A DNA stretch of 64,000 nucleotides from Thiomicrorhabdus sp963677355 (GTDB taxonomy: Bacteria > Pseudomonadota > Gammaproteobacteria > Thiomicrospirales > Thiomicrospiraceae): assembly GCA_963677355.2 (NCBI GenBank), contig CAXXXQ010000001.1, positions 248,001 through 312,000 of the forward strand, in the 5' to 3' direction. Shown piece after piece: positions 25,533 to 34,426 of this stretch. A program made the translations under genes and the position numbers. Each line of letters opens with the position of its first letter. Position 1 is the first letter of the stretch. Under the pieces are notes generated by a model. It was given only the letters and a program-made list of their open reading frames with translations, was not told the DNA's origin and did no database searches.

Positions 25533-25724
25533 TTACTTACTCACTTTTTGACGAATGATGGTTTTAACTCTTGCAATAGAACGACGAGTCGTTTTTAGTT
25601 GCGCAGAGTTAGACAACTGACCAGTTGCATGTTGCATTCTTAAGTTGAACTGCTCTTTTAGAAGATCTTGCAATTCTGTCTTAAGCTCATCAACTGTTTT
25701 TTCATTTAATTCTTTAGCAGTCAT
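25533..25724 (-). CDS. rpmC: 50S ribosomal protein L29
   Basis: L29 lies at the tunnel exit near the trigger-factor docking site. The 63-residue helical protein begins MTAKELNEKTVDELKTEL and contains NLRMQHATGQLSN, the family signature. It abuts rplP with no gap. Confidence 0.98.
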   Translation of the reverse strand: MTAKELNEKTVDELKTELQDLLKEQFNLRMQHATGQLSNSAQLKTTRRSIARVKTIIRQKVSK

Positions 25725-26138
25725 TTACATCACCGTTCTACTTACAAATTGTGTTTTGAAAGGTAGTTTAGCTGCTGCAAGCGCGAACGCTTCGCGAGCT
25801 AGCTCTTCATTTACACCCTGCATTTCGTAAATAACACGACCAGGCTGAATTTGAGCTACCCAGTACTCAACACTACCTTTACCTTTACCCATACGAACCT
25901 CGAGAGGTTTGTTAGTAATCGGCTTATCAGGGAAAACGCGGATCCAAATTTTACCACCACGTTTTACGTGACGAGTCATAACACGACGACCAGCCTCGAT
26001 TTGACGAGAAGTCATTCGGCCTCTTTCTAGAGCTTTAAGACCGAAATCACCGAAGCTAACTTTGTTACCGACAAGTGCTAGACCACGGTTACGTCCTTTT
26101 TGTACTTTTCTAAATTTTGTACGCTTAGGCATTAACAT
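25725..26138 (-). CDS. rplP: 50S ribosomal protein L16
   Basis: L16 organises the A-site region of the large subunit. The 137-residue protein begins MLMPKRTKFRKVQKGRNRGLA and carries GRMTSRQIEAGRRVMTRHVKR and MGKGKGSVEYWVAQIQPG. The Arg that is hydroxylated by RoxA in E. coli lies in the region around NRGLALVGNKV and MTSRQIE; modification cannot be judged here. Confidence 0.98.
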   Translation of the reverse strand: MLMPKRTKFRKVQKGRNRGLALVGNKVSFGDFGLKALERGRMTSRQIEAGRRVMTRHVKRGGKIWIRVFPDKPITNKPLEVRMGKGKGSVEYWVAQIQPGRVIYEMQGVNEELAREAFALAAAKLPFKTQFVSRTVM

Positions 26139-26152
26139 AGTTAGAAATCCTT

Positions 26153-26833
26153 TTATTTACGGCCTTTTTTGCCCTTAGATTTAGAGTTGTCATCCAAAGA
26201 TAACTTACCTAGTTTTTCACCTTTAAAGATCCAAACTTTTACACCGATCTTACCGTAAGTAGTATCTGCTTCAAATGTAGCGTAATCGATGTCTGCACGG
26301 AAAGTGTGAAGCGGTACACGACCTTCGCGATACCATTCAGCACGTGCAATATCAGCACCGTTTAGACGACCAGAAACCGTAACCTTGATCCCTTCCGCAC
26401 CAAGACGCATTGCATTACCTACAGCACGCTTCATCGCACGACGGAACTGGATACGCTTTTCAAGCTGCTGAGCAATCGACTCTGCAACCAACTTAGCGTC
26501 AAGTTCTGGCTTCTTAATTTCTTCGATATTGATATTAACCGGCATACCAGTCTTAGCGCTTAAAGACTTCTTAAGCTTCTCAATATCTTCACCTTTTTTA
26601 CCAATAACCACACCTGGACGAGCCGTGTGAATGGTAACGCGTACACCGTTAGCAACACGTTCAATATTGATGTTGCTGACAGATGCATGCTTCAATTTTT
26701 CGTTTAATTCGTTACGAATCTCAACATCGCTGATCAAGTTATCAGAGAATGTTTTGCTATCCGCATACCAACGAGCATTCCAATCGCGAGTGATTCCAAG
26801 ACGAATCCCTACTGGATGTACCTTTTGACCCAT
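26153..26833 (-). CDS. rpsC: 30S ribosomal protein S3
   Basis: S3 forms part of the mRNA entry tunnel and its helicase centre. The 226-residue protein begins MGQKVHPVGIRLGITRDWNA; the KH domain (about residues 38-106) contains VIGKKGEDIEKLK, and the C-terminal domain carries GRLNGADIARAEWYREGRVPLHT. It ends in a basic tail (KSKGKKGRK). Confidence 0.98.
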   Translation of the reverse strand: MGQKVHPVGIRLGITRDWNARWYADSKTFSDNLISDVEIRNELNEKLKHASVSNINIERVANGVRVTIHTARPGVVIGKKGEDIEKLKKSLSAKTGMPVNINIEEIKKPELDAKLVAESIAQQLEKRIQFRRAMKRAVGNAMRLGAEGIKVTVSGRLNGADIARAEWYREGRVPLHTFRADIDYATFEADTTYGKIGVKVWIFKGEKLGKLSLDDNSKSKGKKGRK

Positions 26834-26844
26834 TGTGATTCTCC

Positions 26845-27177
26845 TTACTTATCGCCAACTGTCACAGTGATGTGACTGATACGTTTTAAAATACGGTTAC
26901 CACGACCTTTCGCACGAGCGCGCATTCGCTTCATGATCGGGCCTTCGTTTACAAACGCGGCGGTAACTTTTAATTCATCGATATCAGCACCTTCATTGTT
27001 TTCAGCATTTGCGATAGCAGAGTTCAGCACTTTCTTCATCAAAGAAGCTGCTTTAGTATCACTAAAAGCCAAAATATTTACTGCTGCTTCAACGTCTTTC
27101 CCACGGATAAGGTCTGCGACTAGGCGCGCCTTTTGTGGAGAAATACGAGCAAACTTATGTGTAGCACTTACTTGCAT
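26845..27177 (-). CDS. rplV: 50S ribosomal protein L22
   Basis: L22 lines the peptide exit tunnel; its beta-hairpin loop is the site of macrolide resistance changes. The 110-residue protein has SPQKARLVADLIRGKDVEAA and the hairpin GPIMKRMRARAKGRGNRI. I place the start at 27177, not at the ATG six bases upstream, because the AGGAG sequence directly abuts the upstream ATG and stands 6 nt before this one. Confidence 0.97.
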   Translation of the reverse strand: MQVSATHKFARISPQKARLVADLIRGKDVEAAVNILAFSDTKAASLMKKVLNSAIANAENNEGADIDELKVTAAFVNEGPIMKRMRARAKGRGNRILKRISHITVTVGDK

Positions 27178-27190
27178 GTCCATCTCCTAA

Positions 27191-27463
27191 TTAGCGCGAC
27201 TTCTTATCCGCAGCATGGCCGCGGTAGTAGCGAGTCATTGAAAATTCACCCAATTTATGGCCAACCATGTTTTCCGAAACGAAAACCGGGATATGCTCTT
27301 TACCATTGTGAACGGCAATTGTTAGACCGATCATTTCAGGTAAGATCATTGATCTACGAGACCATGTCTTAATTGGACGTTTATTACCAGATTCTTGTGC
27401 CTCAACCACTTTCTTATACAAGTGGTGGTCAACAAAAGGTCCTTTTTTAACTGAACGTGGCAT
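27191..27463 (-). CDS. rpsS: 30S ribosomal protein S19
   Basis: S19 pairs with S13 in the subunit head. The 90-residue protein begins MPRSVKKGPFVDHHLYKKV and carries TWSRRSMILPEMIG and MVGHKLGEFSMTRYYRGH, diagnostic of the family. It keeps the S10-operon order between rplB and rplV. Confidence 0.98.
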   Translation of the reverse strand: MPRSVKKGPFVDHHLYKKVVEAQESGNKRPIKTWSRRSMILPEMIGLTIAVHNGKEHIPVFVSENMVGHKLGEFSMTRYYRGHAADKKSR

Positions 27464-27478
27464 CAGTGTCCTTCCTTA

Positions 27479-28306
27479 TTATTTGTTTCTACGGCGTACG
27501 ATCATCTTATCAGTACGCTTATTGCTACGAGTCTTCTTACCTTTAGTCGGTACACCCCATGGAGTTACAGGGTTACGACCACCAGAGGTACGACCTTCAC
27601 CACCACCGTGTGGGTGATCAACCGGGTTCATCGCCACACCGCGAACAGTAGGACGAACACCACGCCAGCGCTTAGCACCAGCTTTACCTAGCTTACGAAG
27701 GCTGTGCTCAGAGTTACCAACTTCACCGATCGTCGCTTTACACTCAGCTAGAATCTTACGCATCTCACCAGAACGAAGCTTAACAAGAACGTAAGCACCA
27801 TCACGACCCGCGATAGAAACATAAGCACCTGCAGAACGAGCAATTTGAGCACCTTTACCAGGACGCATTTCCAAGTTGTGTACGATTGTACCTACTGGGA
27901 TGTTACGTAGAGGCAGACAGTTACCCGGCTTGATTGCAACATGTTCACCAGACTCAACTACATCACCAGCCGCAATGTTTTTTGGCGCGATGATATAAGC
28001 ACGCTCACCATCAGCATACTTAAGCAATGCGATGTGCGCAGAACGGTTAGGATCATACTCAAGACGTTCAACTGTAGCCGGAATACCATCCTTAGCACGT
28101 TTGAAGTCAACCATACGATAGTGCTGCTTATGACCACCACCGTGATGACGTACAGTAATACGACCATTGTTGTTACGACCACCAGACTTTGATTTTTTAT
28201 CAAGCAGTGCTGAATGAGGTTTACCCTTATGCAGAGTCGGCTCAACCACCTTAACTACAAATCTTTGACCTGGAGAAGTTGGTTTTGATTTTTTAATAAT
28301 TGCCAT
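27479..28306 (-). CDS. rplB: 50S ribosomal protein L2
   Basis: L2 is a primary 23S rRNA-binding protein needed for subunit association and peptidyl transfer. The 275-residue protein begins MAIIKKSKPTSPGQRFV; the OB and SH3-like domains include GRITVRHHGGGHKQHYR, and the C-terminal part has MNPVDHPHGGGEGRTSGGRNPV with the conserved functional His. Length is near the E. coli 273. Confidence 0.98.
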   Translation of the reverse strand: MAIIKKSKPTSPGQRFVVKVVEPTLHKGKPHSALLDKKSKSGGRNNNGRITVRHHGGGHKQHYRMVDFKRAKDGIPATVERLEYDPNRSAHIALLKYADGERAYIIAPKNIAAGDVVESGEHVAIKPGNCLPLRNIPVGTIVHNLEMRPGKGAQIARSAGAYVSIAGRDGAYVLVKLRSGEMRKILAECKATIGEVGNSEHSLRKLGKAGAKRWRGVRPTVRGVAMNPVDHPHGGGEGRTSGGRNPVTPWGVPTKGKKTRSNKRTDKMIVRRRNK

Positions 28307-28317
28307 GATTTAACTCC

Positions 28318-28614
28318 TTATTCAGCAGCAGCGAAATCGATGTCTTGACCCGGAGCTAGACGAACGATTGCTTTACGCACACCGTTACGCTGTCCTTGAC
28401 GGCCTTTAAACACCTTACGCTTACCTTTAAGGTTGATCATATTTACAGACTGAACTTTAACGTCAAATAGAGACTCAACAGCCTGCTTCACTTCAGCCTT
28501 AGTTGCTGAAGGAACTACTTTAAATACATATTGACCAGCTGCGTCAGCCATGATTGCTGATTTCTCAGAAACATGCGGCGCTAGCAATACTTTTAGAATT
28601 CTTTCTTGGTTCAT
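28318..28614 (-). CDS. rplW: 50S ribosomal protein L23
   Basis: L23 is the docking site for trigger factor and SRP at the tunnel exit. The 98-residue protein starts MNQERILKVLLAPHVSEKSA and has VKQAVESLFDVKVQSVNMIN. Its ATG overlaps the rplD stop as ATGA (28611-28614), so translation is coupled. Confidence 0.98.
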   Translation of the reverse strand: MNQERILKVLLAPHVSEKSAIMADAAGQYVFKVVPSATKAEVKQAVESLFDVKVQSVNMINLKGKRKVFKGRQGQRNGVRKAIVRLAPGQDIDFAAAE

Positions 28615-29234
28615 GCTAATTGCTCCTCTAGCTGCTTAACTGCACCTTGAGTCATAACAACGTTTTTGAAACCAATTAGACTTACTGGGTCAATAGACGC
28701 TACATCACAAACGTCCGCACTGTATAGGTTACGTGCAGAAAGATATAGATACTCGTCAAAACCTTCAGTAATAACTAATGCATCAGAAACATTTAATTGT
28801 GCAAGTTTTGCATTAAACTCTTTAGTCTTTGGCGCATCAACTTTGAAGTCATCAACCACAATCAAACGACCGGTACGGTTTAGTTCTGCAAAGATAGAAC
28901 GCATCGCACCACGGTACATTTTCTTGTTTACTTTCTGTGAGAAATCACGCTTATGACCAGGGAAGGCACGACCACCACCAACCCAAATTGGGCTACGGAT
29001 AGTACCGGCACGTGCACGACCAGTTCCTTTTTGACGCCATGGTTTAGCACCACCACCACTAACGGCAGAACGGTTCTTTTGACCTTTCGTCCCTTGGCGA
29101 CCTGCATTCATATATGCAGTTACAACCTGGTGTACTAGAGCTTCATTAAAGTCAACACCAAATACTGAATCAGCTGCTGAAACAGTACCCGCTTCTTTAC
29201 CAGAAGCCATTTCAATTAATTTTAAATCCATCAT
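28611..29234 (-). CDS. rplD: 50S ribosomal protein L4
   Basis: L4 binds 23S rRNA near the tunnel constriction and, in E. coli, represses the S10 operon. The product (about 207 residues) begins MMDLKLIEMASGKEAG and carries NRSAVSGGGAKPWRQKGTGRAR, the rRNA-binding loop. A longer frame reaches back to 29297 inside rplC, but an AGGTGGG sequence supports 29234 (or the adjacent ATG at 29231). Confidence 0.96.
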   Translation of the reverse strand: MMDLKLIEMASGKEAGTVSAADSVFGVDFNEALVHQVVTAYMNAGRQGTKGQKNRSAVSGGGAKPWRQKGTGRARAGTIRSPIWVGGGRAFPGHKRDFSQKVNKKMYRGAMRSIFAELNRTGRLIVVDDFKVDAPKTKEFNAKLAQLNVSDALVITEGFDEYLYLSARNLYSADVCDVASIDPVSLIGFKNVVMTQGAVKQLEEQLA

Positions 29235-29241
29235 GCCCACC

Positions 29242-29877
29242 TTACTTAACAGCTTTACGAACGATGACAGTACTATTCTTAGCTCCAGGGACAGCACCCT
29301 TGATCAAAAGCAGACCATTTTCAGCGTCAACTTTTACTAAGTCTAAGTTCTGTGTAGTTTGACGAACATCACCCATGTGACCAGACATTTTCTTACCTTT
29401 GAAAACGCGACCTGGAGTTTGGTTTTGCCCGATAGAACCGTTCGAACGGTGAGAGATAGAGTTACCGTGGGTAGCATCTTGCATACCGAAGTTGTGACGC
29501 TTCACACCACCTTGGAAACCTTTACCTTTTGTAGTTCCTGTAACATCAACTACAGCAACTTCAACAAGCTGAGCGGCAGTGATTTCAGAACCTACTTCAA
29601 TACCTTCGATCTCTGAAGCGTCCGCACGGAACTCCCAAAGACCACGACCAGCTTCAACACCTGCTTTAGCGAAGTGTCCAGCTGCCGGCTTATTTACACG
29701 ACCAGCGTGAACTGATCCAGTGGTAACCTGAATTGCAGAATAACCATCGTTCTCAAGAGTTTTAATCTGAGTTACACGGTTAGGCTCAACTTCTACTACC
29801 GTTACTGGAGTAGAAACACCTTCCTCGTTGAATACACGAGTCATTCCGATTTTCTTACCAATGATACCAATACTCAT
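29242..29877 (-). CDS. rplC: 50S ribosomal protein L3
   Basis: L3 initiates large-subunit assembly next to the peptidyl-transferase centre. The 211-residue protein begins MSIGIIGKKIGMTRVFNEEG and includes KGKGFQGGVKRHNFGMQDATHGNS, and GHMGDVRQTTQNLDLVKVD; the Gln methylated by PrmB in E. coli falls in the extension near HNFGMQDATHGNS. It follows rpsJ by 65 bp. Confidence 0.98.
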   Translation of the reverse strand: MSIGIIGKKIGMTRVFNEEGVSTPVTVVEVEPNRVTQIKTLENDGYSAIQVTTGSVHAGRVNKPAAGHFAKAGVEAGRGLWEFRADASEIEGIEVGSEITAAQLVEVAVVDVTGTTKGKGFQGGVKRHNFGMQDATHGNSISHRSNGSIGQNQTPGRVFKGKKMSGHMGDVRQTTQNLDLVKVDAENGLLLIKGAVPGAKNSTVIVRKAVK

Positions 29878-29942
29878 ATCATTAACCTCATTATTATATA
29901 AATGCTATGCCATTACGATTGATGACAAGCCACTTCCACGAA

Positions 29943-30254
29943 TTAACGTAGTTCTAATTGAACGTCTACACCAGCAGCAAGATCTAGTTTCATCAATGCG
30001 TCAACAGTTTTTTCTGTTGGATCAACGATATCTAGAAGACGCTTGTGAGTACGAATTTCGTACTGATCACGTGCATCTTTGTTTACGTGTGGTGAGATCA
30101 AAACTGTAAAACGCTCTTTACGAGTTGGCATTGGAATTGGACCGCGTACTTGCGCACCAGTTCTTTTTGCAGTTTCCGTAATTTCACGAGCAGATTGATC
30201 AATTAGACGATGATCAAACGCTTTCAAGCGAATACGAATATTTTGAGTCGCCAT
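29943..30254 (-). CDS. rpsJ: 30S ribosomal protein S10 (NusE)
   Basis: S10 sits in the small-subunit head and, as NusE, pairs with NusB and NusG in antitermination and transcription-translation coupling. The 103-residue protein begins MATQNIRIRLKAFDHRLIDQS and carries GPIPMPTRKERFTVLISPHVNKDARDQ-type residues in the loop. It opens the S10 operon behind its own promoter. Confidence 0.98.
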   Translation of the reverse strand: MATQNIRIRLKAFDHRLIDQSAREITETAKRTGAQVRGPIPMPTRKERFTVLISPHVNKDARDQYEIRTHKRLLDIVDPTEKTVDALMKLDLAAGVDVQLELR

Positions 30255-30323
30255 AATTTCTTCTCATTTATTTAAAGTATAGAAAAGCACGCCAAATCAA
30301 TAGCGTACAAACTAAGGTCGCGG

Positions 30324-30352
30324 ATTATAACAATTAAACAAAATAAAAACAA
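30324..30352 (-). promoter_or_regulatory. S10 operon promoter
   Basis: TTGTTT (30347-30352) and TATAAT (30324-30329) are 17 bp apart on the minus strand; transcription would begin near 30317, about 60 nt before rpsJ. That leader is much shorter than the 172-nt E. coli S10 leader, so the L4-binding attenuator seems absent. Confidence 0.75.
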
Positions 30353-30398
30353 CCTTTTAGATAGTAACTAATTTATTCTGCACCTTTTTACTAAAAAC

Positions 30399-30426
30399 AA
30401 AAAAGGGAGCCGAAGCTCCCTTTTTT
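30399..30426 (-). terminator. Terminator of the str operon
   Basis: The arms GGGAGC (30405-30410) and GCTCCC (30415-30420) are flanked by six A and six T, extending the stem to 12 bp. It lies 28 bp beyond the tuf stop. Confidence 0.93.
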
Positions 30427-30453
30427 GCCAGTAACAAGACTGCTTGCTAATTA

Positions 30454-31638
30454 TTAGTCAATAATTTTAGCAACAACACCCGCACCAACTGTACGTCCAC
30501 CTTCACGGATCGCGAAACGTAGACCATCAGACATGGCGATTGGGTTGATTAGTTCTACTGTCATCTGAACGTTATCACCAGGCATAACCATTTCTGTACC
30601 TGCTGGTAGTTCACATGCACCTGTTACGTCAGTTGTACGGAAGTAGAACTGTGGACGGTAACCGTTGAAGAATGGCGTGTGACGTCCACCTTCATCTTTT
30701 GATAGTACATAGACTTCAGCTTCAAACTTAGTGTGTGGCTTAACTGTACCAACGTGTGCTAGTACTTGACCACGCTCAATGTCTTCACGCTTAGTACCAC
30801 GTAGTAGGATACCAACGTTATCACCCGCTTCACCTTGATCTAGAAGCTTACGGAACATTTCTACACCAGTAACGGTTGTAGTTTGAGTGTCACGGATACC
30901 AACGATCTCGATCTCTTCACCAACTTTAACGATACCCGTCTCAACACGACCGGTTGCAACCGTACCACGACCTTGGATAGAGAAGATATCTTCTACAGGC
31001 ATTAGGAATGGCTTGTCAGTTTCACGAGTTGGCTCTGGGATGTAAGTATCTAGCGCTTCAACTAGTTCACCAATCTTCTCAACGTATGCAGCGTCACCTT
31101 CGATTGCTTTAAGAGCAGAACCGATGATTACTGGCGTATCGTCACCAGGGAATTCGTACTCGTCTAGAAGTTCACGAACTTCCATCTCTACTAGTTCTAG
31201 TAGCTCTTCATCGTCAACCATATCCGCTTTGTTTAGGAATACTACGATGTATGGTACACCTACCTGACGTGATAGAAGGATGTGCTCACGAGTCTGTGGC
31301 ATTGGGCCATCAGCTGCAGAACATACTAGGATTGCGCCGTCCATCTGCGCCGCACCCGTGATCATGTTTTTAACATAGTCAGCGTGCCCTGGGCAGTCTA
31401 CGTGTGCGTAGTGACGTGTTTCTGATTCGTACTCAACGTGTGCAGTTGAGATTGTGATACCACGCTCACGCTCTTCTGGTGCGTTATCGATGTTCGCGTA
31501 GTCTTTTACTTCACCACCGAACTTAGCGCCTTGTACAATTGTTAGTGCCGCAGTTAGAGTTGTCTTACCATGGTCAACGTGACCGATAGTACCAACGTTT
31601 ACGTGCGGTTTCGAGCGTTCAAACTTTTCTTTTGCCAT
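30454..31638 (-). CDS. tufA: Elongation factor Tu, copy 1 (str operon)
   Basis: EF-Tu delivers aminoacyl-tRNA to the ribosome as a GTP complex. The 394-residue protein has GTPase motifs GHVDHGKT (G1), DCPGH (G3) and NKADM (G4), then the two beta-barrel domains. The start MAKEKFERSKPHVNVG at 31638 is preceded by AGGAAAT; in-frame sequence upstream to 31665 is not family-like. The coding DNA and a few bases after the stop appear identical to the copy at 46854-48038, while flanks diverge at once (match 30445-31638). A hairpin followed by a T run separates it from fusA, so it may be expressed below or independently of fusA. Confidence 0.98.
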   Translation of the reverse strand: MAKEKFERSKPHVNVGTIGHVDHGKTTLTAALTIVQGAKFGGEVKDYANIDNAPEERERGITISTAHVEYESETRHYAHVDCPGHADYVKNMITGAAQMDGAILVCSAADGPMPQTREHILLSRQVGVPYIVVFLNKADMVDDEELLELVEMEVRELLDEYEFPGDDTPVIIGSALKAIEGDAAYVEKIGELVEALDTYIPEPTRETDKPFLMPVEDIFSIQGRGTVATGRVETGIVKVGEEIEIVGIRDTQTTTVTGVEMFRKLLDQGEAGDNVGILLRGTKREDIERGQVLAHVGTVKPHTKFEAEVYVLSKDEGGRHTPFFNGYRPQFYFRTTDVTGACELPAGTEMVMPGDNVQMTVELINPIAMSDGLRFAIREGGRTVGAGVVAKIID

Positions 31639-31654
31639 TTTTAATTTCCTATGC

Positions 31655-31680
31655 AAAAAGCCCATTCAGCAAGAATGGGC
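31655..31680 (-). terminator. Terminator-like hairpin between fusA and tufA
   Basis: GCCCATTC and GAATGGGC (on plus 31660-31667 and 31673-31680) form a perfect 8-bp stem with a 5-nt loop; five T follow on the minus strand. It may partly terminate fusA transcripts, allowing readthrough into tuf. Confidence 0.75.
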
Positions 31681-31703
31681 AGTAGTTTAAATTATAAAGT
31701 TAA

Positions 31704-33806
31704 TTAAGAACCTTTCTGCTGTGCAGCAATGATCTCTTCCTGAATGTTACGAGGTGCTTCCATATACTTAGCAAACTCCATTGAGTAGTTTGCACGACCT
31801 TGGGTCAATGAACGCATACGGTTTGAGTAACCAAACATTTCAGAAAGCGGTACTTCAGCCTTGATTGACTTACCAGTAGGAATATCATCCATGCTAGCAA
31901 CCATACCACGACGTGAGTTCAAATCACCGATGATATCACCCATATACTCTTCTGGAGTGGTTACTTCAACATTCATGATTGGCTCAAGAATTACAGGACT
32001 TGCTTGCGCACAACCGTTCTTGATACCCATACCTGCAGCGATAGAGAATGCCATTTCGTTCGAGTCAACATCGTGGTAAGAACCATCGATCAGCTCAACA
32101 GAAACATCAACCATAGGGAAGCCGGCAATAACACCCGACTCAAGCTGCTGCTCAGCACCTTTCTCAACCGCACCGATGTATTCACGAGGTACCGCACCAC
32201 CAACGATAGAGTTGATGAATTCGAAACCTGAACCAGGCTCACGAGGAGTCAACTTGAATACAACGTGACCGTACTGACCACGACCACCAGACTGACGTAC
32301 AAATTTACCATCAGCTTCAACTGGATTCTTAATCGTTTCACGGTAAGAAACCTGTGGAGCACCGATATTCGCTTCAACGTTAAATTCACGCTTCATACGG
32401 TCAACGATGATATCCAGGTGAAGTTCACCCATACCAGAGATGATTGTCTGGTTTGTTTCTTCATCAGTGTGAACACGGAAAGATGGATCTTCTGCCGCCA
32501 ATTTACCTAGAGCAATACCCATTTTCTCTTGGTCCGCTTTCGTTTTCGGTTCGATTGCAATCGAGATAACCGGCTCTGGGAACTCCATACGCTCAAGAAC
32601 GATTTTGTGATCAAGATCACAAAGCGTATCACCAGTAGTCGTATCTTTAAGACCTACCGCACAAGCGATATCACCAGCACGCACTTCTTTGATCTCTTCA
32701 CGAGAATTTGAGTGCATCTGCAGAATACGGCCAACACGCTCACGCTTCTCTTTAACTGAGTTGTATACAGGGCTACCTGCTTCCAACACACCAGAGTAAA
32801 CACGGAAGAATGTTAAAGTACCAACATAAGGGTCAGTCATAATTTTGAATGCTAGCGATGCAAACGGCGCATCATCCGATGATGGACGCTCTTCCTTAGT
32901 ACCGTCTTCAAGTTCACCTTGGATAGCTGGTACATCAACAGGAGCAGGCATATATTCGATTACAGCATCCAATAGCGCTTGAACACCTTTGTTCTTAAAC
33001 GCAGAACCACAGAACATTGGTACGATTTCAACATCGATACAACGCTGACGGATACCGGCTTTGATATCTTCTTCAGATAGATCGCCTTCTTCAAGGTACT
33101 TATCCATCAATTCTTCAGAAGCTTCGGCAGCGGTTTCAACCATCTTCTCACGCCACTCTTCACACTCTGCTAGCATGTCTTCCGGAATATCTTCATAACG
33201 GTATTCCATACCCATGTTTTCTTCTTCCCAGTAGACAGCTTTCATCTTAACAAGATCAACTACACCACAGAAAGTCTCTTCAGCACCAATCGGTAACTGC
33301 ATTGGAACAGGGTTTGCACCTAGACGGTCGATAACCATTTGGTTAACGTTTAGGAAGTTAGCTCCAGCACGGTCCATTTTGTTAACGAAGCCCATACGAG
33401 GAACACCGTACTTATCCGCCTGACGCCATACCGTCTCAGACTGAGGCTCAACACCAGATACTGAACAGAAGCAAGTTACCGCGCCATCCAATACACGCAG
33501 AGAACGTTCTACTTCGATAGTGAAGTCAACGTGTCCCGGGGTATCGATGATATTGATACGGTGCTCCGGGAATTGACGACCCATACCGCTCCAGTGACAA
33601 GTTGTCGCCGCAGATGTAATCGTGATACCACGCTCCTGCTCTTGCTCCATCCAGTCCATTGTTGCACCACCATCATGAACCTCACCAATCTTGTGAGATA
33701 CACCGGTGTAGTAAAGGATACGCTCTGTAGTAGTTGTTTTACCCGCATCGATGTGGGCCATGATACCGATATTACGATATCTCTCTAAAGGGTGTTTACG
33801 TGCCAC
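31704..33806 (-). CDS. fusA: Elongation factor G
   Basis: EF-G is the translocation GTPase. The 700-residue protein has AHIDAGKTTTTE (G1), DTPGHVDFT (G3), NKMDRAGA (G4) and the five-domain architecture, with domain IV beginning near SGGRGQYGHVVF. The start is a GTG at 33804-33806 (product begins MARKHPLERYRNIGIM). Length is typical. It lies 66 bp after rpsG, with a small hairpin between. Confidence 0.98.
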   Translation of the reverse strand: MARKHPLERYRNIGIMAHIDAGKTTTTERILYYTGVSHKIGEVHDGGATMDWMEQEQERGITITSAATTCHWSGMGRQFPEHRINIIDTPGHVDFTIEVERSLRVLDGAVTCFCSVSGVEPQSETVWRQADKYGVPRMGFVNKMDRAGANFLNVNQMVIDRLGANPVPMQLPIGAEETFCGVVDLVKMKAVYWEEENMGMEYRYEDIPEDMLAECEEWREKMVETAAEASEELMDKYLEEGDLSEEDIKAGIRQRCIDVEIVPMFCGSAFKNKGVQALLDAVIEYMPAPVDVPAIQGELEDGTKEERPSSDDAPFASLAFKIMTDPYVGTLTFFRVYSGVLEAGSPVYNSVKEKRERVGRILQMHSNSREEIKEVRAGDIACAVGLKDTTTGDTLCDLDHKIVLERMEFPEPVISIAIEPKTKADQEKMGIALGKLAAEDPSFRVHTDEETNQTIISGMGELHLDIIVDRMKREFNVEANIGAPQVSYRETIKNPVEADGKFVRQSGGRGQYGHVVFKLTPREPGSGFEFINSIVGGAVPREYIGAVEKGAEQQLESGVIAGFPMVDVSVELIDGSYHDVDSNEMAFSIAAGMGIKNGCAQASPVILEPIMNVEVTTPEEYMGDIIGDLNSRRGMVASMDDIPTGKSIKAEVPLSEMFGYSNRMRSLTQGRANYSMEFAKYMEAPRNIQEEIIAAQQKGS

Positions 33807-33841
33807 TTTATTAACCTTTTAATAAAAACATAAAACAATAA

Positions 33842-33858
33842 AGGCCCTTGCAGGGCCT
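33842..33858 (-). promoter_or_regulatory. Hairpin between rpsG and fusA
   Basis: AGGCCCT (33842-33848) and AGGGCCT (33852-33858) form a 7-bp stem with a 3-nt loop, followed on the minus strand by a weak T-rich stretch (TTATTGTTTT). It may be an attenuator or processing site. Confidence 0.45.
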
Positions 33859-33872
33859 CTTGAAAAATTAGA

Positions 33873-34346
33873 TTACCAACGGAAATGAGAGAAAGCCTTG
33901 TTAGCCTCTGCCATTCTATGTGTATCTTCTTTCTTCTTGATAGCTGAACCGCGATTCTCTAAAGCATCGCCAAGCTCACCAGCTAAGCGAAGCATCATGC
34001 CTTTCTCGCTACGCTTACGTGAAGCTTCAACCAACCAGCGCATCGCTAGTGCAGTTTTACGCTCTGGACGCACTTCTACAGGAACCTGATAAGTCGCACC
34101 ACCAACACGGCGAGATTTAACCTCAACCATTGGCCCGATGTTATCTAGAGCTTCTTTTAAAAGCTCTGCATGTTCGCCACCTTTTTTACGCTCTACTAAA
34201 ACATCTAGAGCACCGTAAACGATTTTTTCAGCAACTGATTTCTTACCGCTTACCATAATCATGTTAACGAATTTCGCTAACGTTACATCACCAAACTTTG
34301 GATCAGGTAGAACCTGACGTTTTGGAATTTCTCTTCTTCTTGCCAT
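33873..34346 (-). CDS. rpsG: 30S ribosomal protein S7
   Basis: S7 nucleates assembly of the subunit head and, in E. coli, represses the str operon. The 157-residue protein begins MARRREIPKRQVLPDPKFGD and contains NIGPMVEVKSRRVGGATYQVPV. Its 79-bp spacing from rpsL is like the E. coli intercistronic region in which S7 binds. Confidence 0.98.
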   Translation of the reverse strand: MARRREIPKRQVLPDPKFGDVTLAKFVNMIMVSGKKSVAEKIVYGALDVLVERKKGGEHAELLKEALDNIGPMVEVKSRRVGGATYQVPVEVRPERKTALAMRWLVEASRKRSEKGMMLRLAGELGDALENRGSAIKKKEDTHRMAEANKAFSHFRW

Positions 34347-34426
34347 TCTTAACTCTTCCGGTATAAATTGAACACTAAATATTGCTAAACGTATGTTTAA
34401 GTTTTGTTACCAAATTAAATTTGGAA

